A stretch of DNA of 64,000 nucleotides from Glandiceps talaboti (Eukaryota > Hemichordata > Enteropneusta > Spengelidae). The DNA lies in contig NC_135558.1 of NCBI RefSeq assembly GCF_964340395.1, forward strand, positions 1,337,501 through 1,401,500, given 5' to 3'. Below are positions 31,223 to 45,500 of this stretch, one piece after another. Numbering within the stretch: position 1 is the stretch's first letter; every line of letters starts with the position of its first letter. Both the position numbers and the translations under genes were made by a program. Below the pieces are notes generated by a model. The model was not told the DNA's origin and ran no database searches. It saw only the letters and a program-made list of their open reading frames with translations.

Positions 31223-31742
31223 TCTGTGTTTTTAAGTTATGCGTAAATGTGTTTATAAATGTATTAAGAAAGTTGAAAACAATTAAAATGTCTTTGTTAC
31301 TATTCATGTATGCACGGTAAGGAACTCTCTCCAAATCCAGGCAATGAGAGATATTTCATATTAGTTTTCTGTTACTCTGATCCATTTGTAACTTTGGTCT
31401 GTGACAGTTTTTTGTATTTGCATAGTTTATATTTTTTAATCTGTTTTGTATGGGCATGGAACCTGCGTCAAGCAATAAATAAATAAAAATATTGCATATT
31501 TGTACAATATAATATCTTCGAATTTGTTGTTACAGCAGGGAAATTTATGAAATTGCACCATTTTTCGTTGCGTTAGCAGGAAAATTGCACTCTGGGTTCC
31601 GAGAGTGTTATTCTATAACCGATGTATATGAACAGTGTGGATTGATACGACGTGTTCAAGTGTGAGTACTAATTTAAAAAAAGATTCCATATTTAACCAT
31701 TCAAATGATTCTTTCTTTTAGGTGATTTTCATCAACTGGAAT

Positions 31743-33629
31743 ATGATGCTTAGACAAGTTGTTGCCATAGTTACTCTTCTATACCTTGTTAGTTTTACAT
31801 GTACGACAACTACAAAGAACTCGTCTACACCAATTGGTGATAAAGACACTGAAACAATTCCGCCACTAGAATATGAGGACTTAGATGTAGATTTTGACGA
31901 ATTATTTGGTATAGAAGTAAGTTATGCAGTATTCTTCAACTTTTCAGACTACACAAATCTCACCAGAATGAGTTGTTGACCATAGTGTCGCTAATGATTT
32001 CTACATGATTGTATATATTTAAGATGTCCATGTTTCGATATGGAACCCAAATGTTCGTATAAGCCTAGATATCCTGTATGCATGCACAACCCGACCACGT
32101 CACTTGGTGAGCAACGTACAATATTAATATCAAGACTTGTTTAAAAAATGAAAAAAATAACTTAGCCAAAATCGAAACTAGTACTATTTTACAGACTGTA
32201 AAGTTAAATTTACATATGATAGTGATGACGACTTAAAAAAAACAACAATTTTCAATATTTTTGCTCGAGCACGTAAAGGAGTAAAACGTTGTAATTACTG
32301 ACCCTTGACCCTTGACCCTGTTGCCTTGGTCTATTGCAATGATGTATACTATAAAGAATGACGTGTGTTCAATTCCCACAACTTCTGCCCTGTTCGTAAG
32401 ATAATGGAGAGATATGGACGATGAGTCCTTTTGGTGTCATTTAAAAAAAAAAATAAAGTGTACATATCAGCATATATCAGACTTTGCTCTTGTTATTGAT
32501 ACAAGGTCCCTCTTTTCAAAATCACTGATGATACCACATACATGTATATTATTGCCCTCCTCATGCCAACACTTCAGGGAGTCTTCTTCACTGGAAGAAG
32601 GGGAAATCAAGCCCGTTCTGTCGCTTAAAATGCCACCCTCCCCGATTCCTTTTTCTAAAAAGTGGCCCTAAGACATGACTTATCCCTGTTAAAATATTTC
32701 AAAAGTATGACGTCAGACGTGAAATGGGACACGAGGCACAGAATCGATGGTACGGACCTAGCCCACCGCTGCCACCACATTGATAATTTTAAAGGCATTG
32801 ATTGTTTCCCACTTCTTCCATCACAGTAAATTTGTTTGAGTAATTAATTAATTTTCGTGTATGGTTCTAATTACATTTGTATATAATTAATTGAAGGCCA
32901 GAACTCCCTATGGTCACGTGCACACTGTCATTACTGTCGGGACCGAGCATGGTCAACATCCCCACTAGCTCCACTATGTCCAATATCTCACCACACTGTT
33001 CCCCCTTCACTCCTGTGAGACCTATTCCTCTCCTCACGCCACAACTAACAATAGATTCACTGATTAATAGCAGTGCTTTGACTGATATGCTCTGACATTA
33101 CAGTACAATGGTGGAAGTGGTGGGGTGTACGTGGCACAAGTGGTGGGATGCCAAAATCACAAAAAAGTTCAAAAAAGTTAGATAATACAATGAATCAAAG
33201 TAAAATGTAGCCCCCCTTAGTATAGTTCCATTTTCTAATACGTTGCTCTCCTCACAGAACCGATTGGTAAAATATAGCCCCTAACTCCTCCACCCTCCCC
33301 TCTTGTAATTACTGAAGGCTCCCTTACAACATGAACGATGTAGAAGCGCTTTTGTACCACAATATGTCCTTAGTCCCGGGATCGATTCTAATCTCCTTTT
33401 CTTTGGTTCTTTCTTTTTAAGACAGTTTATCTGTCTATACTTTGTATTATGTTGACTCAGATTTTTTATTATTTCACCTTCTGTAGTCACAAGATGTCCT
33501 CGACAAAACACAGACAAAGAAAAGATTGGAAAAGATATTCCGAATGATGGATGTAGATGAAAGTAAGAGATTGGATAAAAGTAAGTATTGAGTATTTGTC
33601 TGTCTGTCTGTCTGACTGTCTGTCTGTCT

Positions 33630-33663
<34 letters not shown>

Positions 33664-36233
33664 CTGTCTGTCTGTCCGCCCGTCCGTCCGTCTGTCTGTC
33701 TGTCTGTTTAACCAACTGTCCAACTGTGTATATTTATATTGTTTTCTGTGTAGTTGTATCAAAACAGAACCAGTAAACACTAACATGACACAGGCTGTAC
33801 TTGGTGTCATGACAACGCTACATTCATTTATGGATACTATAATTTTGACTATTTAGATGAAATGAAGGACTGGATATACAAGACAATTGTGGCCATGTAT
33901 CGGATGAAAAGTGAAGAGGGTTTTGAGTTGATAGACAGTGCTGGTGACGGTGATGGCAAATTATCTTGGGACGAAACTGTCACATTTATGTATAGAAATG
34001 AGGGGCCAATGGCACACATCGATTTTGCAAAAGTAAGTATATGTGTTTACAATGTAGTCTTGTGTGAGGTATGTAAGGGTACCTAAAAAGCTACGCACAA
34101 AACCCAAAGTGACCGGTACCGGTCGTGAGGTTTTGTTGTTATGATATTATATATATACAAATTTTTATACATCAATCTCGCTTTCTCCCTTTTCTGCGGC
34201 TTCTAATAAATGCAATTATACGTAGGGTGGCATGACCTTTGCTACGTTTCTTTCATTTTATCTTTACTTTTAAATTGCCAGGAAATTATTCAGGATAAGA
34301 AACGTTTTGACGCAGCGGATGCTGACAGTGATCAAGTGTTATCCAAAAAAGAATTTTTTGTGTTTGAACACCCAGAGTTGTACGACAATATGAAGGTATG
34401 TTATTGACCACATTTGATTTTTGGTTTGATCACATTTATTAATTATAAAACTCTCTTGTAGGATAATTAAACTATTAAAATGTTAATAATTATCGACGTT
34501 GGTCCAGTGTGATGTATCTCTTTGTTTATGCATGATAGAATAGACGATTTTTGATCATGAGCATACTGATACACAATTGAACTAAAAATGCACCATGCAC
34601 TTTTGTCAGGAATTTATAGCCTGGAAGTTTTTCGACGACTTCGATAAAAATTCTGATGGCAGTGTTGAATCTGAGGAATACATAGGTAAAATATATCCAG
34701 ATCTGATCAGAGATGATGATGACGAGTATGATGATGATGATGATGATGATGATGACGAAAGCTTGGAAGAGAAAGGTATGTTTAACTCTGGTGAAATGTT
34801 AATATATACAGATAAACGGTTAGTAGTACAGCATCAATATCAGGCATGGCCCAAAGATATAAAAACATATTATTACTCACAATTGTGGTTGCCATGGAAA
34901 CCAAGGTCCAAAACGTTTCCCATACACAATACATGTTTCAAAACTACTGACTATACCTACGTATACATTGAACTTTTATATAGGCCAAAATTCTGTGTTG
35001 CGCATCAAATGAAGTAATTTTACCATTTGTTGCTCGGTTACTATGGTTACCAAAATTGTCTCATAATATGAATTAACTCATTTAGCCAATGTATATAGCA
35101 ATGATATAACAACAAGTATGTTACCATGGTTACTCTAAGTTGTGAATCGAAGAGTATCATCAAAAAATGAATTTTATTGTTGCAATGTAATGAAAACGAC
35201 AAAAATTAAGAAAATCCTGATTAAATTTATCAAGAAAGAGATCTGTGAAGTGCACTTGGGAAATATTTCCCTTAAAATTCTGGTACAGTCGTTGGGGTGC
35301 TTCTCAAAAGTGCATATATGATTGATTATTGCTCTGCCCGTTCAAAGTAGTGGCCTGATAGATTCTTCTTTAATAAACTAAATCTCATGTAAGAAATCTT
35401 TAATTAATGCAGTCTTCATTTTTCTACAAAAGCTGCCAAAGTACTTGAGGATTGGAAAAGACGGTTTGAAATGATAGATGCTAACAGTGATGGAAGACTC
35501 AGTGTTCCTGAAGTTTTAGACATTATGTTACCAAGTCTACACCGTTCTGCTGCATATGGAGTAGGTAGTGCTTAGACATATATAATTCTGCCCCCCACCC
35601 CACCCCCTCCCAGCATTTACCCAATCTACACCATTTCATTGCATATGGAGTGGTTAGTGACCATTCAGACATCATCTCTTTATTAATACAAATGTATATA
35701 TTGTTAGATTTGATAGGATCATATCTAATTTATGAATAAGTAATCCAAAGCTAGTAGGCTGGAAAGTTGTGTATTATCAAATAGTGTTTGTTTGTATGTA
35801 TGTATGTATGTATGTATGTATGTATGTATGTATGTATGTATGTATGTATGTATGTGTTTGTGTGTGTATGTGTGTGTATGTATGTATGAGTGTGTGTATG
35901 TATGTATGTATGTATGTATGTATGTATGTATGTATGTGCGTCTGTATGATTTAGGATATAATAAGATTAAGCGTGATGGTTAAGCAAATTACAAGGACAA
36001 CATGCTTATGTTTGTAATATCCAAAACTGGTCTTTTCCTGTTCTGGATTTGATAAGTGTTTCTTCCCTATGGTGTTATTTCTCCTCCAGGCTAAACTGAT
36101 AATGGGACAAGTTGATGACAACAAGGATGGAAAGTTAAGTGTAGCTGAAGTCAGGAAGAACTTTAAAGTATTCACAGAAAACAAAGAAGTGGATTTTAAC
36201 ACACAGATCAGAAGAATTAAAGATGAACTTTGA
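31743..36233 (+). CDS. CREC-family EF-hand protein (reticulocalbin/calumenin-like) with KDEL
   Basis: Seven coding exons join in phase into 331 aa: 31743-31916, 33487-33580, 33857-34032, 34282-34395, 34610-34775, 35433-35560, 36090-36233. The N-terminus (MMLRQVVAIVTLLYLVSFTC) is a signal peptide. Six EF-hand loops follow: DVDESKRLDKNE, DGDGKLSWDE (atypical first position), DADSDQVLSKKE, DKNSDGSVESEE, DANSDGRLSVPE, DDNKDGKLSVAE. An Asp-rich stretch encoded by a GAT repeat separates EF4 from EF5. The chain ends IKDEL, a canonical ER retrieval signal, whereas vertebrate family members usually end HDEL, HDEF or HEEF. Role: low-affinity calcium binding in the secretory pathway lumen. Which vertebrate paralogue is the orthologue is not clear, so no symbol is given. 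ATG 31743 or the adjacent 31746 are both possible. Confidence 0.9.
33597..33710. repeat. (TGTC)n microsatellite
   Basis: TGTC units with CGTC interruptions directly after the exon 2 donor of the CREC gene. Spurious frames run in several phases. Confidence 0.95.
35528..35672 (+). repeat. Duplicated donor edge of CREC exon 6
   Basis: TCTACACC, TTGCATATGGAGT and TTAGTG motifs of the exon 6 end (35533-35570) recur at 35622-35660, including the donor area (GCATATGGAGTGGTTAGTG). The two copies are about 90 bp apart. Confidence 0.6.
35793..35940. repeat. (TATG)n microsatellite
   Basis: TATG runs with TGTG interruptions in the last CREC intron. Confidence 0.95.
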
Positions 36234-36389
36234 CCCTATCCCATCCAATGAACTATGATCTCAACCTAGATCTTCTACAGAAATCTTCATTTTTTAGAAA
36301 ATTTTGATCTTTCCTTCAGCATGTTCAAACATTGAGTAATGTACAATAAATCACCCATCTTGTCAAAATTTGTCAAAATATAATAGTCC

Positions 36390-36990
36390 CAGGCACAAAG
36401 AAACTACTTTGATATATACATACACTTTAGTTAGCCTAATCAAACTTGGCACAAAGAAAACTACTTTGATATATACATACACTGTATTTAGCCTAATCAA
36501 ACTTGGCACAAAGATACTACTTTGATATATACATACACTGTATTTAGCCTAATCAAACTTGGCACAAAGACACTACTTTGATATATACATACACTGTATT
36601 TAGCCTAATCAAACTTGGCACAAAGATACTACTTTGATATATACATACACTTTAGTTAGCCTAATCAAACTTGGCACAAAGACACTACTTTGATATATAC
36701 ATACACTGTATTTAGCCTAATCAAACTTGGCACAAAGATACTACTTTGATATATACATACACTTTAGTTAGCCTAATCAAACTTGGCACAAAGACACTAC
36801 TTTGATATATACATACACTGTATTTAGCCTAATCAAACTTGGCACAAAGATACTACTTTGATATATACATACACTGTATTTAGCCTAATCAAACTTGGCA
36901 CAAAGACACTACTTTGATATATACATACACTGTATTTAGCCTAATCAAACTTGGCACAAAGATACTACTTTGATATATACATACACTGAC
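36390..36990. repeat. 56-bp minisatellite downstream of CREC
   Basis: About 10 units with TACTACTTTGATATATACAT, ACACTGTATTTAGCCTAATC and AAACTTGGCACAAAGA. Two variants (CTGTATTTA, CTTTAGTTA) partly alternate, suggesting expansion of a 112-bp dimer. Confidence 0.95.
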
Positions 36991-38164
36991 AAAAAGAAGA
37001 GGCAGCTCATAACAACAATATTGTAACTTACATGAATTTTATTACAATCTTTTTGATGTTTCATCTCACTTGATAAACTCGTTATACATTCCCATTTAGA
37101 CCAAATTGTACATGCATGTTTTTTTTCACAAATGAAATTATCTTTAACAGAAACCACCTAGTTCTCTTTCCAATAAATCATATCAGGTCTTATGAGGTCT
37201 TACAAGAAAATAACAATTACTTGGATCTGTTGAAATGGATACCATTGATGAGTGATACACGTAAAAGTACAAGTTCTGGATAACCTTGAAAATGTTGGGA
37301 AATGAAAATTATACACCATCTATATACAATTTGTAATATTGGATCATTGTAAGACCATGCAGACATTGCTTAGATTTTGTTGTAAGATTTCATTGCAGCA
37401 GTGGTTGACAGTGTTTTTAATTGATGTAAGAGAGTGGAAGAGATTTGAATATGTTGTAAGTTTTCATAGAATTCTACTAATTGCAGCATTACTTAGCAAT
37501 GGTTGATGCATATGTGGAAGATATTAATGAAGGATTGTCAACACAAAGTATATATTTAAAATTTGTTTTAAAGAAGATGTGCTCAACACTTTACAACTGG
37601 GCTATCAATCTGTACTGTCTAGTACAGAGTACTGCTATAACTTTACAGTGAAGAACACTACTGAGTACAATACAGAAAAACATTATTGCATACCTGCATG
37701 CAAATGAGGACAGTTGTTCGTTCTATACGAAAGCAGTGTTCGCATAGTGTCATTTTTACAAAAGTTTGTTGTTTTGGATAAACATCTGTAACAATAACAG
37801 AATTCCATGCAGCATCAGTGACAGTGTGGGCATTCAGAAGTACTTGCATTCTTGCTTGCAGTGTTTTCTGCTGCACTTTCACTTGCTATACTCATGAATG
37901 TTTGACTACAGAGAACACTGCAAGCACTAATGTAATAACCCCAAGTATGCTACATTTACACTCACACTTGATGGGGTTCTGTGTACTATTTTTTATCAAT
38001 AGTGTACTCATCTACAAAACATGTATTATTCAAACATTCCCTGAACAACTGACCAAAGATTTTGTTTTGTCTTCACTGTCCATGGATTAACTTATAATGG
38101 AAAAATGAGAGTGGATGTAACATTTAGTTACTCTAAAACACACTGCTATACCGGGGTACATGTA

Positions 38165-38418
38165 TGTATCAGGTGATCATATATCAAGTGGTCTTTGAAT
38201 TGGAGGTATGTATCAGGTGATCATATACCAAGTGGTCTTTTGAATTGGAGGTATGTATCAGGTGATCATACACCAAGTGGTCTTTTGAATTGGAGGTATG
38301 TATCAGGTGATCATACACCAAGTGGTCTTTTGAATTGGAGGTATGTATCAGGTGATCATATACCAAAGTGGTCTTTTGAATTGGAGGTATGTATCAGGTG
38401 ATCCTATACCAAGTGGTC
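38165..38418. repeat. 45-bp minisatellite
   Basis: About 5.5 units with GTATGTATCAGGTGATCATA, CCAAGTGGTCTTTTGAATTG. The period is a multiple of three, so both strands show false open frames. Confidence 0.93.
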
Positions 38419-38534
38419 ATTATGACTGAAAATTGGATTCAACTAAACAGAATGGCATGGGACAGCGGTCCTAAATTGAATGCACTGGGCTAAGTTGTCC
38501 TAATTTATTTGAAATCACCTTAGTATGCCTAGAA

Positions 38535-38990
38535 TTTCAGGTGGCCTGGTTTACTCCAATGTGCTAGGTAGTCATAACGTTTCTACAGTGAGCTAAAGCA
38601 GGTCATCTTTTCTGTAAGACCCTAGGTGGCCTGGTTTACTCCAATGTGCTAGGTTGTCATAACTTTTCTACAGTGAGCTAAAAGCAGGTTGTCTTTTCTG
38701 TAAGACCCTAGGTGGCCTGGTTTACTCCAATGTGCTAGGTTGTCATAACTTTTCTACAGTGAGCTAAAAGCAGGTTGTCTTTTCTGTAAGACCCTAGGTG
38801 GCCTAGTTGACTCCAATGTGCTAGGTTGTCATAACTTTTCTACAGTGAGCTAAATTAGGTCATCATTTCTGTAAGACCCTAGGTGGCCTGGTTTACTCCA
38901 ATGTGCTGGGTAGTCATAACTTTTCTACAGTGAGCTAAAGCAGGCCTAGTCTTTTCTGTAAGATCCTAAGTGGCCTAGTTTATCTGCAAT
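38535..38990. repeat. 85/86-bp minisatellite
   Basis: About 5.5 units with CCTAGGTGGCCTGGTTTACT, CCAATGTGCTAGGTTGTCAT and TTTTCTACAGTGAGCTAAA. Confidence 0.93.
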
Positions 38991-40360
38991 GTGTTGGCCA
39001 GTCCTTGATTTTCTGTATAAAGTTCTATATTTTCTATATCTACAAGTCATTGCAATGAAAAAATGCAAAGTCTGAGTTACTTCAAAATGGAACAATTTCA
39101 TAGACCATCCAAATGAAATAATAACTTGTACTGTTAGCAAACAAACATAACTATTTTTGATAATTTTAATCAAACTATTCAGGTTATAGCATAATTTTAA
39201 AAAAGATTTTATTTTCATAGCATACATCGTCATCATAAAAGACTTCCTACTTTTCCATTTTGTCACGATTTGTGTTGTTATTTTGGATAATTATCTGGTT
39301 TACTATTGTTATGTTCCTGTTTTTATTCTGTGTGTCCTCAACACACTAGACTTTTAAACACCATTGCTACCACATAAACTTATAAAATAGCAAATTTTTC
39401 ATCTTGAAACACCAAAATATTTTCTTTCTTACATACTATTGTCTATTTGCTATGTAAAAAAAACCGACAACATTTTGATAATTCTGATTACAATTGCACT
39501 TGATACTGTAGTTTGCTTCTACTACAGTTCTATCAACCCATCCCCCACCCCCATGTTTCATCAGTTTAGGTCACTAAAATATCACTATACTGAGGCCAAA
39601 GAAACAACAATTGTGGTTATCAAAATTTCAAATGTCTCCCTTCAAAGCAGTACTCCTGTTTGTATCAACAGTTCATGTAGACTGTAAGATATGTTGTGTC
39701 ATTCTACCCTCACTGGCCACCTCTTGACCGATGTGTGAGGGCGCCCTGTCACAGTGAACCTTACAGACTACAGTTCATGTATTATATAAAGTAATGTTAG
39801 TATGGTATTGTCAGTTAACAATATGCATCAAACCTTTCAATACAACAGCGCCACCTAGTGATAGAATAGTGAAAGGGCAAATTTATATCCACTTTTTTAT
39901 TCTATGAAAAACAAAAATGAAACAAAAATCTCAACACAACAGGTTTCTAAATATTCTGACTAGCATTCATCATGTTCAGAGCATCAGTTAAAACATTCTA
40001 AATCTGTTGAAATCCAATGATGGATACAGTGAATCAACTGAAATCATAAATCTGTCTGCACACAGCTGAACACCTTGTCTTTACATAGTGACAGTGTATC
40101 ACTAGAGGGCGCTGTTGATTGATCAGATTCGTTACTTGAACCTAATGTATTATTATGTGTAGGATTGTTTACCAAAAGAGCCAAGACCAAATATGATGAC
40201 AAGTTCATTTCATGATTTCATGTCAACTCTAAACATCTTGGAATACATTGCTATGACATTAACATTTACATTTGGTTCCGCAGATACGAAGAAATGATCC
40301 GAACTACTGTTCATGTTCCATGAGGGACATTCCTGTAGCATGATCTTTGACCTTGGGACA

Positions 40361-42507
40361 TCAACTCAGCCAGTCTAAGTCATCATCATCATCTTCATCT
40401 GGGAACAATGGTGGTGGAGGTCTTGGTTTAGTGACCTGTTGGCGTGATATACAGTACAAATTGACTCAGTCTATCAAGATGATGCATTACAAATCATACA
40501 GAAGGAATTGCCAATGTCTGTGTCTGGCAAAACAGCACTGTACACATCATGGGTGTATACATGATATTGAACATACATTTATCTGTCAAAATGGTGCTAT
40601 ACCGGTCATAGATATACATATCCTTTATGTACTCCTTGCCAAAGAATGCCGAGGCTATCATTTCAAGAGATGTTTAGTTCCTAACCTACTTGTACTTTTC
40701 AATAATATAAGAAATTTGGTGTCCATCATCTTGTTTTCAAGGAATCAACAATTTTTCATTTTCCCAAAGAGTTAACATGGTGGTAGTGGCCATATTGGAT
40801 TCTACGGCCATATTGGATAGTGGCCATATTGGATTCTGAAATGACTAAATCTTGATATAATTTTGACTTCTATTTTACAAATTTGTATGGTGACCTTAGA
40901 TGTGTTTATTGATTTTAACTGAGAATAGGTTAGAGTTTACTTGAATGAAGTAAGAGGAAAGGTTTAAATAGTTTATTTCACAGGTGCATTTCAGATTAAT
41001 AGTATCTGACATGTTGACAAACAAATATAAACACACTTAAACACTTACATCTTCATCACTAGAGTCTTCTTTCTTTTCCTTCTTCTCATCATCTTCGTTA
41101 TCTTCCTTCTTTGGCGCATCACTTCCAAATAAGTCTTCTGCTGTGTCATCATCATCATCACCAAATATGTTACTTCTGTCAAGTGATAAATATAAGAATG
41201 GGAGTTGAAAAGTGAGATGGATTGTTATAAGATGAACAAATTGATGTTATTTTGTATCAGTTGAATTAGACATAGTTTTCTTGAACACATCTGTTAAATC
41301 TCACTTCTAATACTCATTTTATTCTGTACATAATCACTTACGTTTCATCTTTCTTATCTTCTGTTTTCACTTCTTCTGCTGCTGCTTCTGGTGGTGTTTC
41401 CTCTATATCCTTCCCATCATCCTCTGTTCTAGCTTCATCTACAACTTCCATTCTATCTTCTGTTTCTTCTCCCCCTTCCACAGACGGTAAATCAACACTG
41501 ATTTGTTCAGATTCTGGAACACTGGCTTGTTCTGATTCTGGAAGTTGTGCATTATTCTCTTCCTGTGATGTAACATCTTCAACAGGTTGTTCCTCTTCTT
41601 GCAATGATTCCACTTTTTCTTCACTTTCTCCTTCATCATCTTGTTCAGGCTGTGGTTCTACATATGAAATAAACATTGAGTCACATTAGTAGGAAATCAT
41701 ATGTAAACAATCAAGAGTGACCTCTATGACCTGGACCATACCATTCTGATATAGGAATGATGACTTGCATAGACATAGGGAGGGTGGCAATGATATCTAC
41801 AACTAACATTGCTACATTTTACCATCTGTCTTGACAAAAATCTTACTAACATTGCTATATTTCATCATCTTTCACAACAAATATCTCTGCTGTATCTTTG
41901 TTGAGTCAGACAATAAAATGTACCGGTAGCACTGTTGCTAAGATTGAAAAATAAAATGTAGCACTGTTGGTAAAATTTATTAAAGCCAGATAATAAATGT
42001 AGCACTGTTGGTAAGATTTTCATTGTTATGGTAACCAAAACTTTTCATTTACCATCTTGAGTAGGAAGCGATTCTTCCACAGCATCTTCTTCTGGTTCAG
42101 GAGACTCTTTCTCTGCTACAGCTGCTGTATCGGCTTCGGTACCCGTTCCCTCAGCAACACCTGCATCCACTTCTTCTCCTCCTACAGCCTGTGCATCATC
42201 TTGTTGTTGTTGCTGTGGTTCATCCTCCTTGTTGTCATAGGCAACAGTTTCTGACTCGGGTTTAGATTCTTCCTCTTCTACTGATGGAGTTGGGGGTGAT
42301 GCAGGTGGGGGAGGGGGTGATGACGGTGGACCAGTGTCTGCTGGTTTGCTAACTAGTGATGCTTCTTCTGTTAATGAGAGAGAATTACTGATGTTAAAAG
42401 GATACTGCAAGAAAACTCCACATTATAAAGTGATATTCAATGCCAGTCTTGGATTGAGATTAAAGTAATACCATCTTACCCTTCTTCTTATCTTCCTCTG
42501 GGCCATC

Positions 42508-42541
<34 letters not shown>

Positions 42542-45500
42542 CTTTCCTCTTCTGTATCTGATTCCTCACTTTCTTCCTCATCATCGTCATCTTCATCACC
42601 ACTTTCTTTACTTCCACTAGGCTCCATCAATTTCAAAGTCACAGACTGGACAAATAATACAATGTAATACATTAGTAGAATACAATGTAACACATTAGTT
42701 AGTAAGTTAATTTGTGTTGAGTTCACAGACATAGCTCCTTCTCCAAGTAGCAGGATTCTTTTCACATTTGTTCTGATGTCATCAGGTTTTAAGACTAGTG
42801 CACATATATATAATGACTATGTATAAATACCATAAATGAAGGCAAATTTAGAACACCAAGACAAGGTTATAATTAAGCAATAACCCATCCTGTCTCATTA
42901 AGAATATCTTCCTTTGACAATTCACAGAGTTCACTACTATTGCAGACGACAACAATTGAAGCAGACGACAATGTGAACTACACGTAATATTTGTAAACTT
43001 TACAACTTGGATGCATGCCAACTGTGCATATATCACACTTTTAGACCAGTTCTAAACCAATCAGATCTCTTGATTTGTGCCATCAATATACATGTATTAT
43101 ATCTATTCTGATATATAAAGGCCCATGTAGGTTTAGAACTCAATTTGGACAAAACAAGCAGTTACTTGATAGGACACAAGAAGTAGGTCCTGAACAAGAG
43201 AAGATTGCCATTTCACTTTTAGCAACATAAAATTTACTTGAAATTTTCACACTTTATGGCAAATATATCATTTCAAACACTTCACAATCCTGGACTTTCC
43301 AGCAGTAAACTAAGTAATTCCTGGACTTTCAAAAAATAAATGATCTAATTCCTGCTATTTTCATAACTTTCAAATATTAGTTGAAAATTTCAAAATTTCA
43401 AACACATCCATGAACTCATACAATATTGAGCTACTTGAAAATTTTAGTACAATAGGAAGTCAAATCCATGAACTTAGACTTGCACAAATCAGCTTTCATC
43501 ATAATACTGAAAAAACCCACAAAAAAACAAGTGATACCTTGATAGTATTCATCATAGTAGCTAACACCTCACTACCAGTATAACTTTTCTCTGTATCAAA
43601 TTCACTCCGAAGTGAGTAATATACATTATTCATTATCTTCTTCACCTGAAAACAGAAAAAATCAAAATAAATACTGTATCAAAAATCTTGAATTTGCTAT
43701 CGAAAGACATTGCAAATCTTGCGTACATGTTTTTATCTGTATGGCCCTGAAATGGGTTTTGAAGATTTGGGTTGCTTGGCACAAGGACTCAATCATGGGA
43801 GGGCCTGTAAGCTGTACCACTGAGTTCACAAAACCCATATCCTGACCATAAAGGTTTTATCATTTACCCCATCAAATGCTTAAAACTACATTTGAAAAAA
43901 GACAACACCAAGATGTGATATTAAAAGTTAGAGGACCACAATGAAATTTGTGTCATCCTTGGGAAGGTATTCAGTTATGTATCTGTTCTGCCTTTCATTT
44001 GAATGTGATAGTTGGTATATTGTATATCAGTATTTTGTTTTGTGGTTTTCTGAATATTTGTTGCCAATCAAATAAAAAATCAAATCAAATCAAATCAAAT
44101 CAATCACTGGTTAAAATCATGATAAAGGTTTACAGGCTGTATCACAAAGTTGAACTGATATACACAATGACTTTATTTGGGGAAATTATTACATTGATAG
44201 AGCTGTCAATTTCTCTATAACACTAAACTGTCAACCTGGACATTTTCACTAAAGTTTTATTTTCACTTACAAGTATTTCACTGGAAAACAAAAATGCAAA
44301 AATAAGTAGTGACTACAATGTCTTCTCTTGTACATGAACATGAACACAATATCTGGTAATTCGTAAAAAAAAAATTAGTCTTTGAGAACTAGCTCAGACT
44401 GTAAAATCACAAAGTTTTCTGGTGGTGAAAATATCTATGCAATATATTGATGTGAGTATAGGTACATGACAATAATGTTTGACATTCAAGTGACTTTCTT
44501 GTCTACTTCAAAATCACTTACTTCTTCAATAAGTTGTTCCTTTGTAAAGCCACCACTGCTAGTACTAGTAGCACCAGACTGTGCTGCACTGGCTGCTGCA
44601 GTGGTTGCTGCAGCAGCAGCTGCTACTGATGTAGATAGATTCTGTGATAATTCCTGTATTCTTTGTTCATACCTGTCCTTCATACTGGCTGCATTTCTCT
44701 GAAGACTCTCATACTATATAAAATAGAAATTTAGAAAGTCACTTTACTTTTATTGATTTAAAACACAAATCAAAAGTTCAAAATTGCTGAATGATTAGTA
44801 GTAAAGTTGGAACTGGATTGATGTCAAATGATTGTCATTAACATTATCAAGTAATTATTACTCACTTTATTCATTCATAACATTTGATTTGAAAATCTTC
44901 AATTTGGTACTAGTATCTGACATTAACAGTATATCAAGTATGCAATCACCCAATGATTACCACCCCACCATTCACAGTATCAAGCACCTATGTACCCTAA
45001 CCACCATCATAATATACAGTACATAGCATATCATTACACTTTGATCTAGATATCTAGTTTTTGTTGCAAAACTTTTGTCGTGTATTTCTTTTTCCTTTTT
45101 GTTTCGTGATATAAATAAAATAAAAAAAAATTGAGAAAAAAAAAAAAAAAAAAAATTACACTTTGATCTATCCCAAACCATATCATTACCACTCACCACT
45201 ACCGTTATCCATTCTTGCATCCATCCTACACTAACCTTGTTTCTCCAGTCCATGGCTTCTTCAAGCTCTTCTCTTAGCTCTTCTATTTGTTTACCATCCT
45301 CCCCATGGGATGACTTTAACGTTGCTAACTGTAATGAGACAATAACAGTCAATCAATAAGTTGTTTATTTATCATGAAAATAATTGGGCATTCAAATGTT
45401 ATCTCATCACAATAAGTTTTATTTGCTAGTAATACAGAACTAAAAAAGTAAATGATTGGTTTGAACATAAGTTTGGCAGATTAAATGTAATCGTATAGTT

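Larger units (their letters stand above)
29733..31742. other. Divergent intergenic region ALDH9A1 / CREC gene
   Basis: Shared 5' region of about 2 kb. It contains a (TTCA/TTCG)n microsatellite (30195-30372) and a (TTG)n tract (31157-31221). The CREC coding exon begins just after an acceptor (TTCTTTTAG at 31713-31721), so at least one noncoding 5' exon should lie here; a candidate donor GTGAGT is near 31662. Confidence 0.55.
36234..40360. other. Intergenic region, CREC and FKBP15 3' ends
   Basis: The genes converge here. An AATAAA for CREC is at 36345-36350 and one for FKBP15 on the minus strand at 39896-39901. Three minisatellites fill much of 36390-38990. The rest has no recognisable gene. 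GCGCCACCTAGTGATA (39848) and TATCACTAGAGGGCGC (40096) form an inverted pair about 250 bp apart. Confidence 0.6.

Noticed and set aside
32298-32325. Triple TGACCCT in CREC intron 1 as a nuclear-receptor element
   Set aside because: Three tandem 7-mers are as easily a short simple repeat; the spacing does not match a known response element.
32414-32671. 85-codon frame in CREC intron 1
   Set aside because: No family resemblance, no splice support, biased composition; treated as chance.
40347-40775. 142-codon plus-strand frame beginning [16 protein letters not shown]
   Set aside because: It is the antisense shadow of the last FKBP15 exon and adjoining intron; the minus strand gives the expected [10 protein letters not shown] end.
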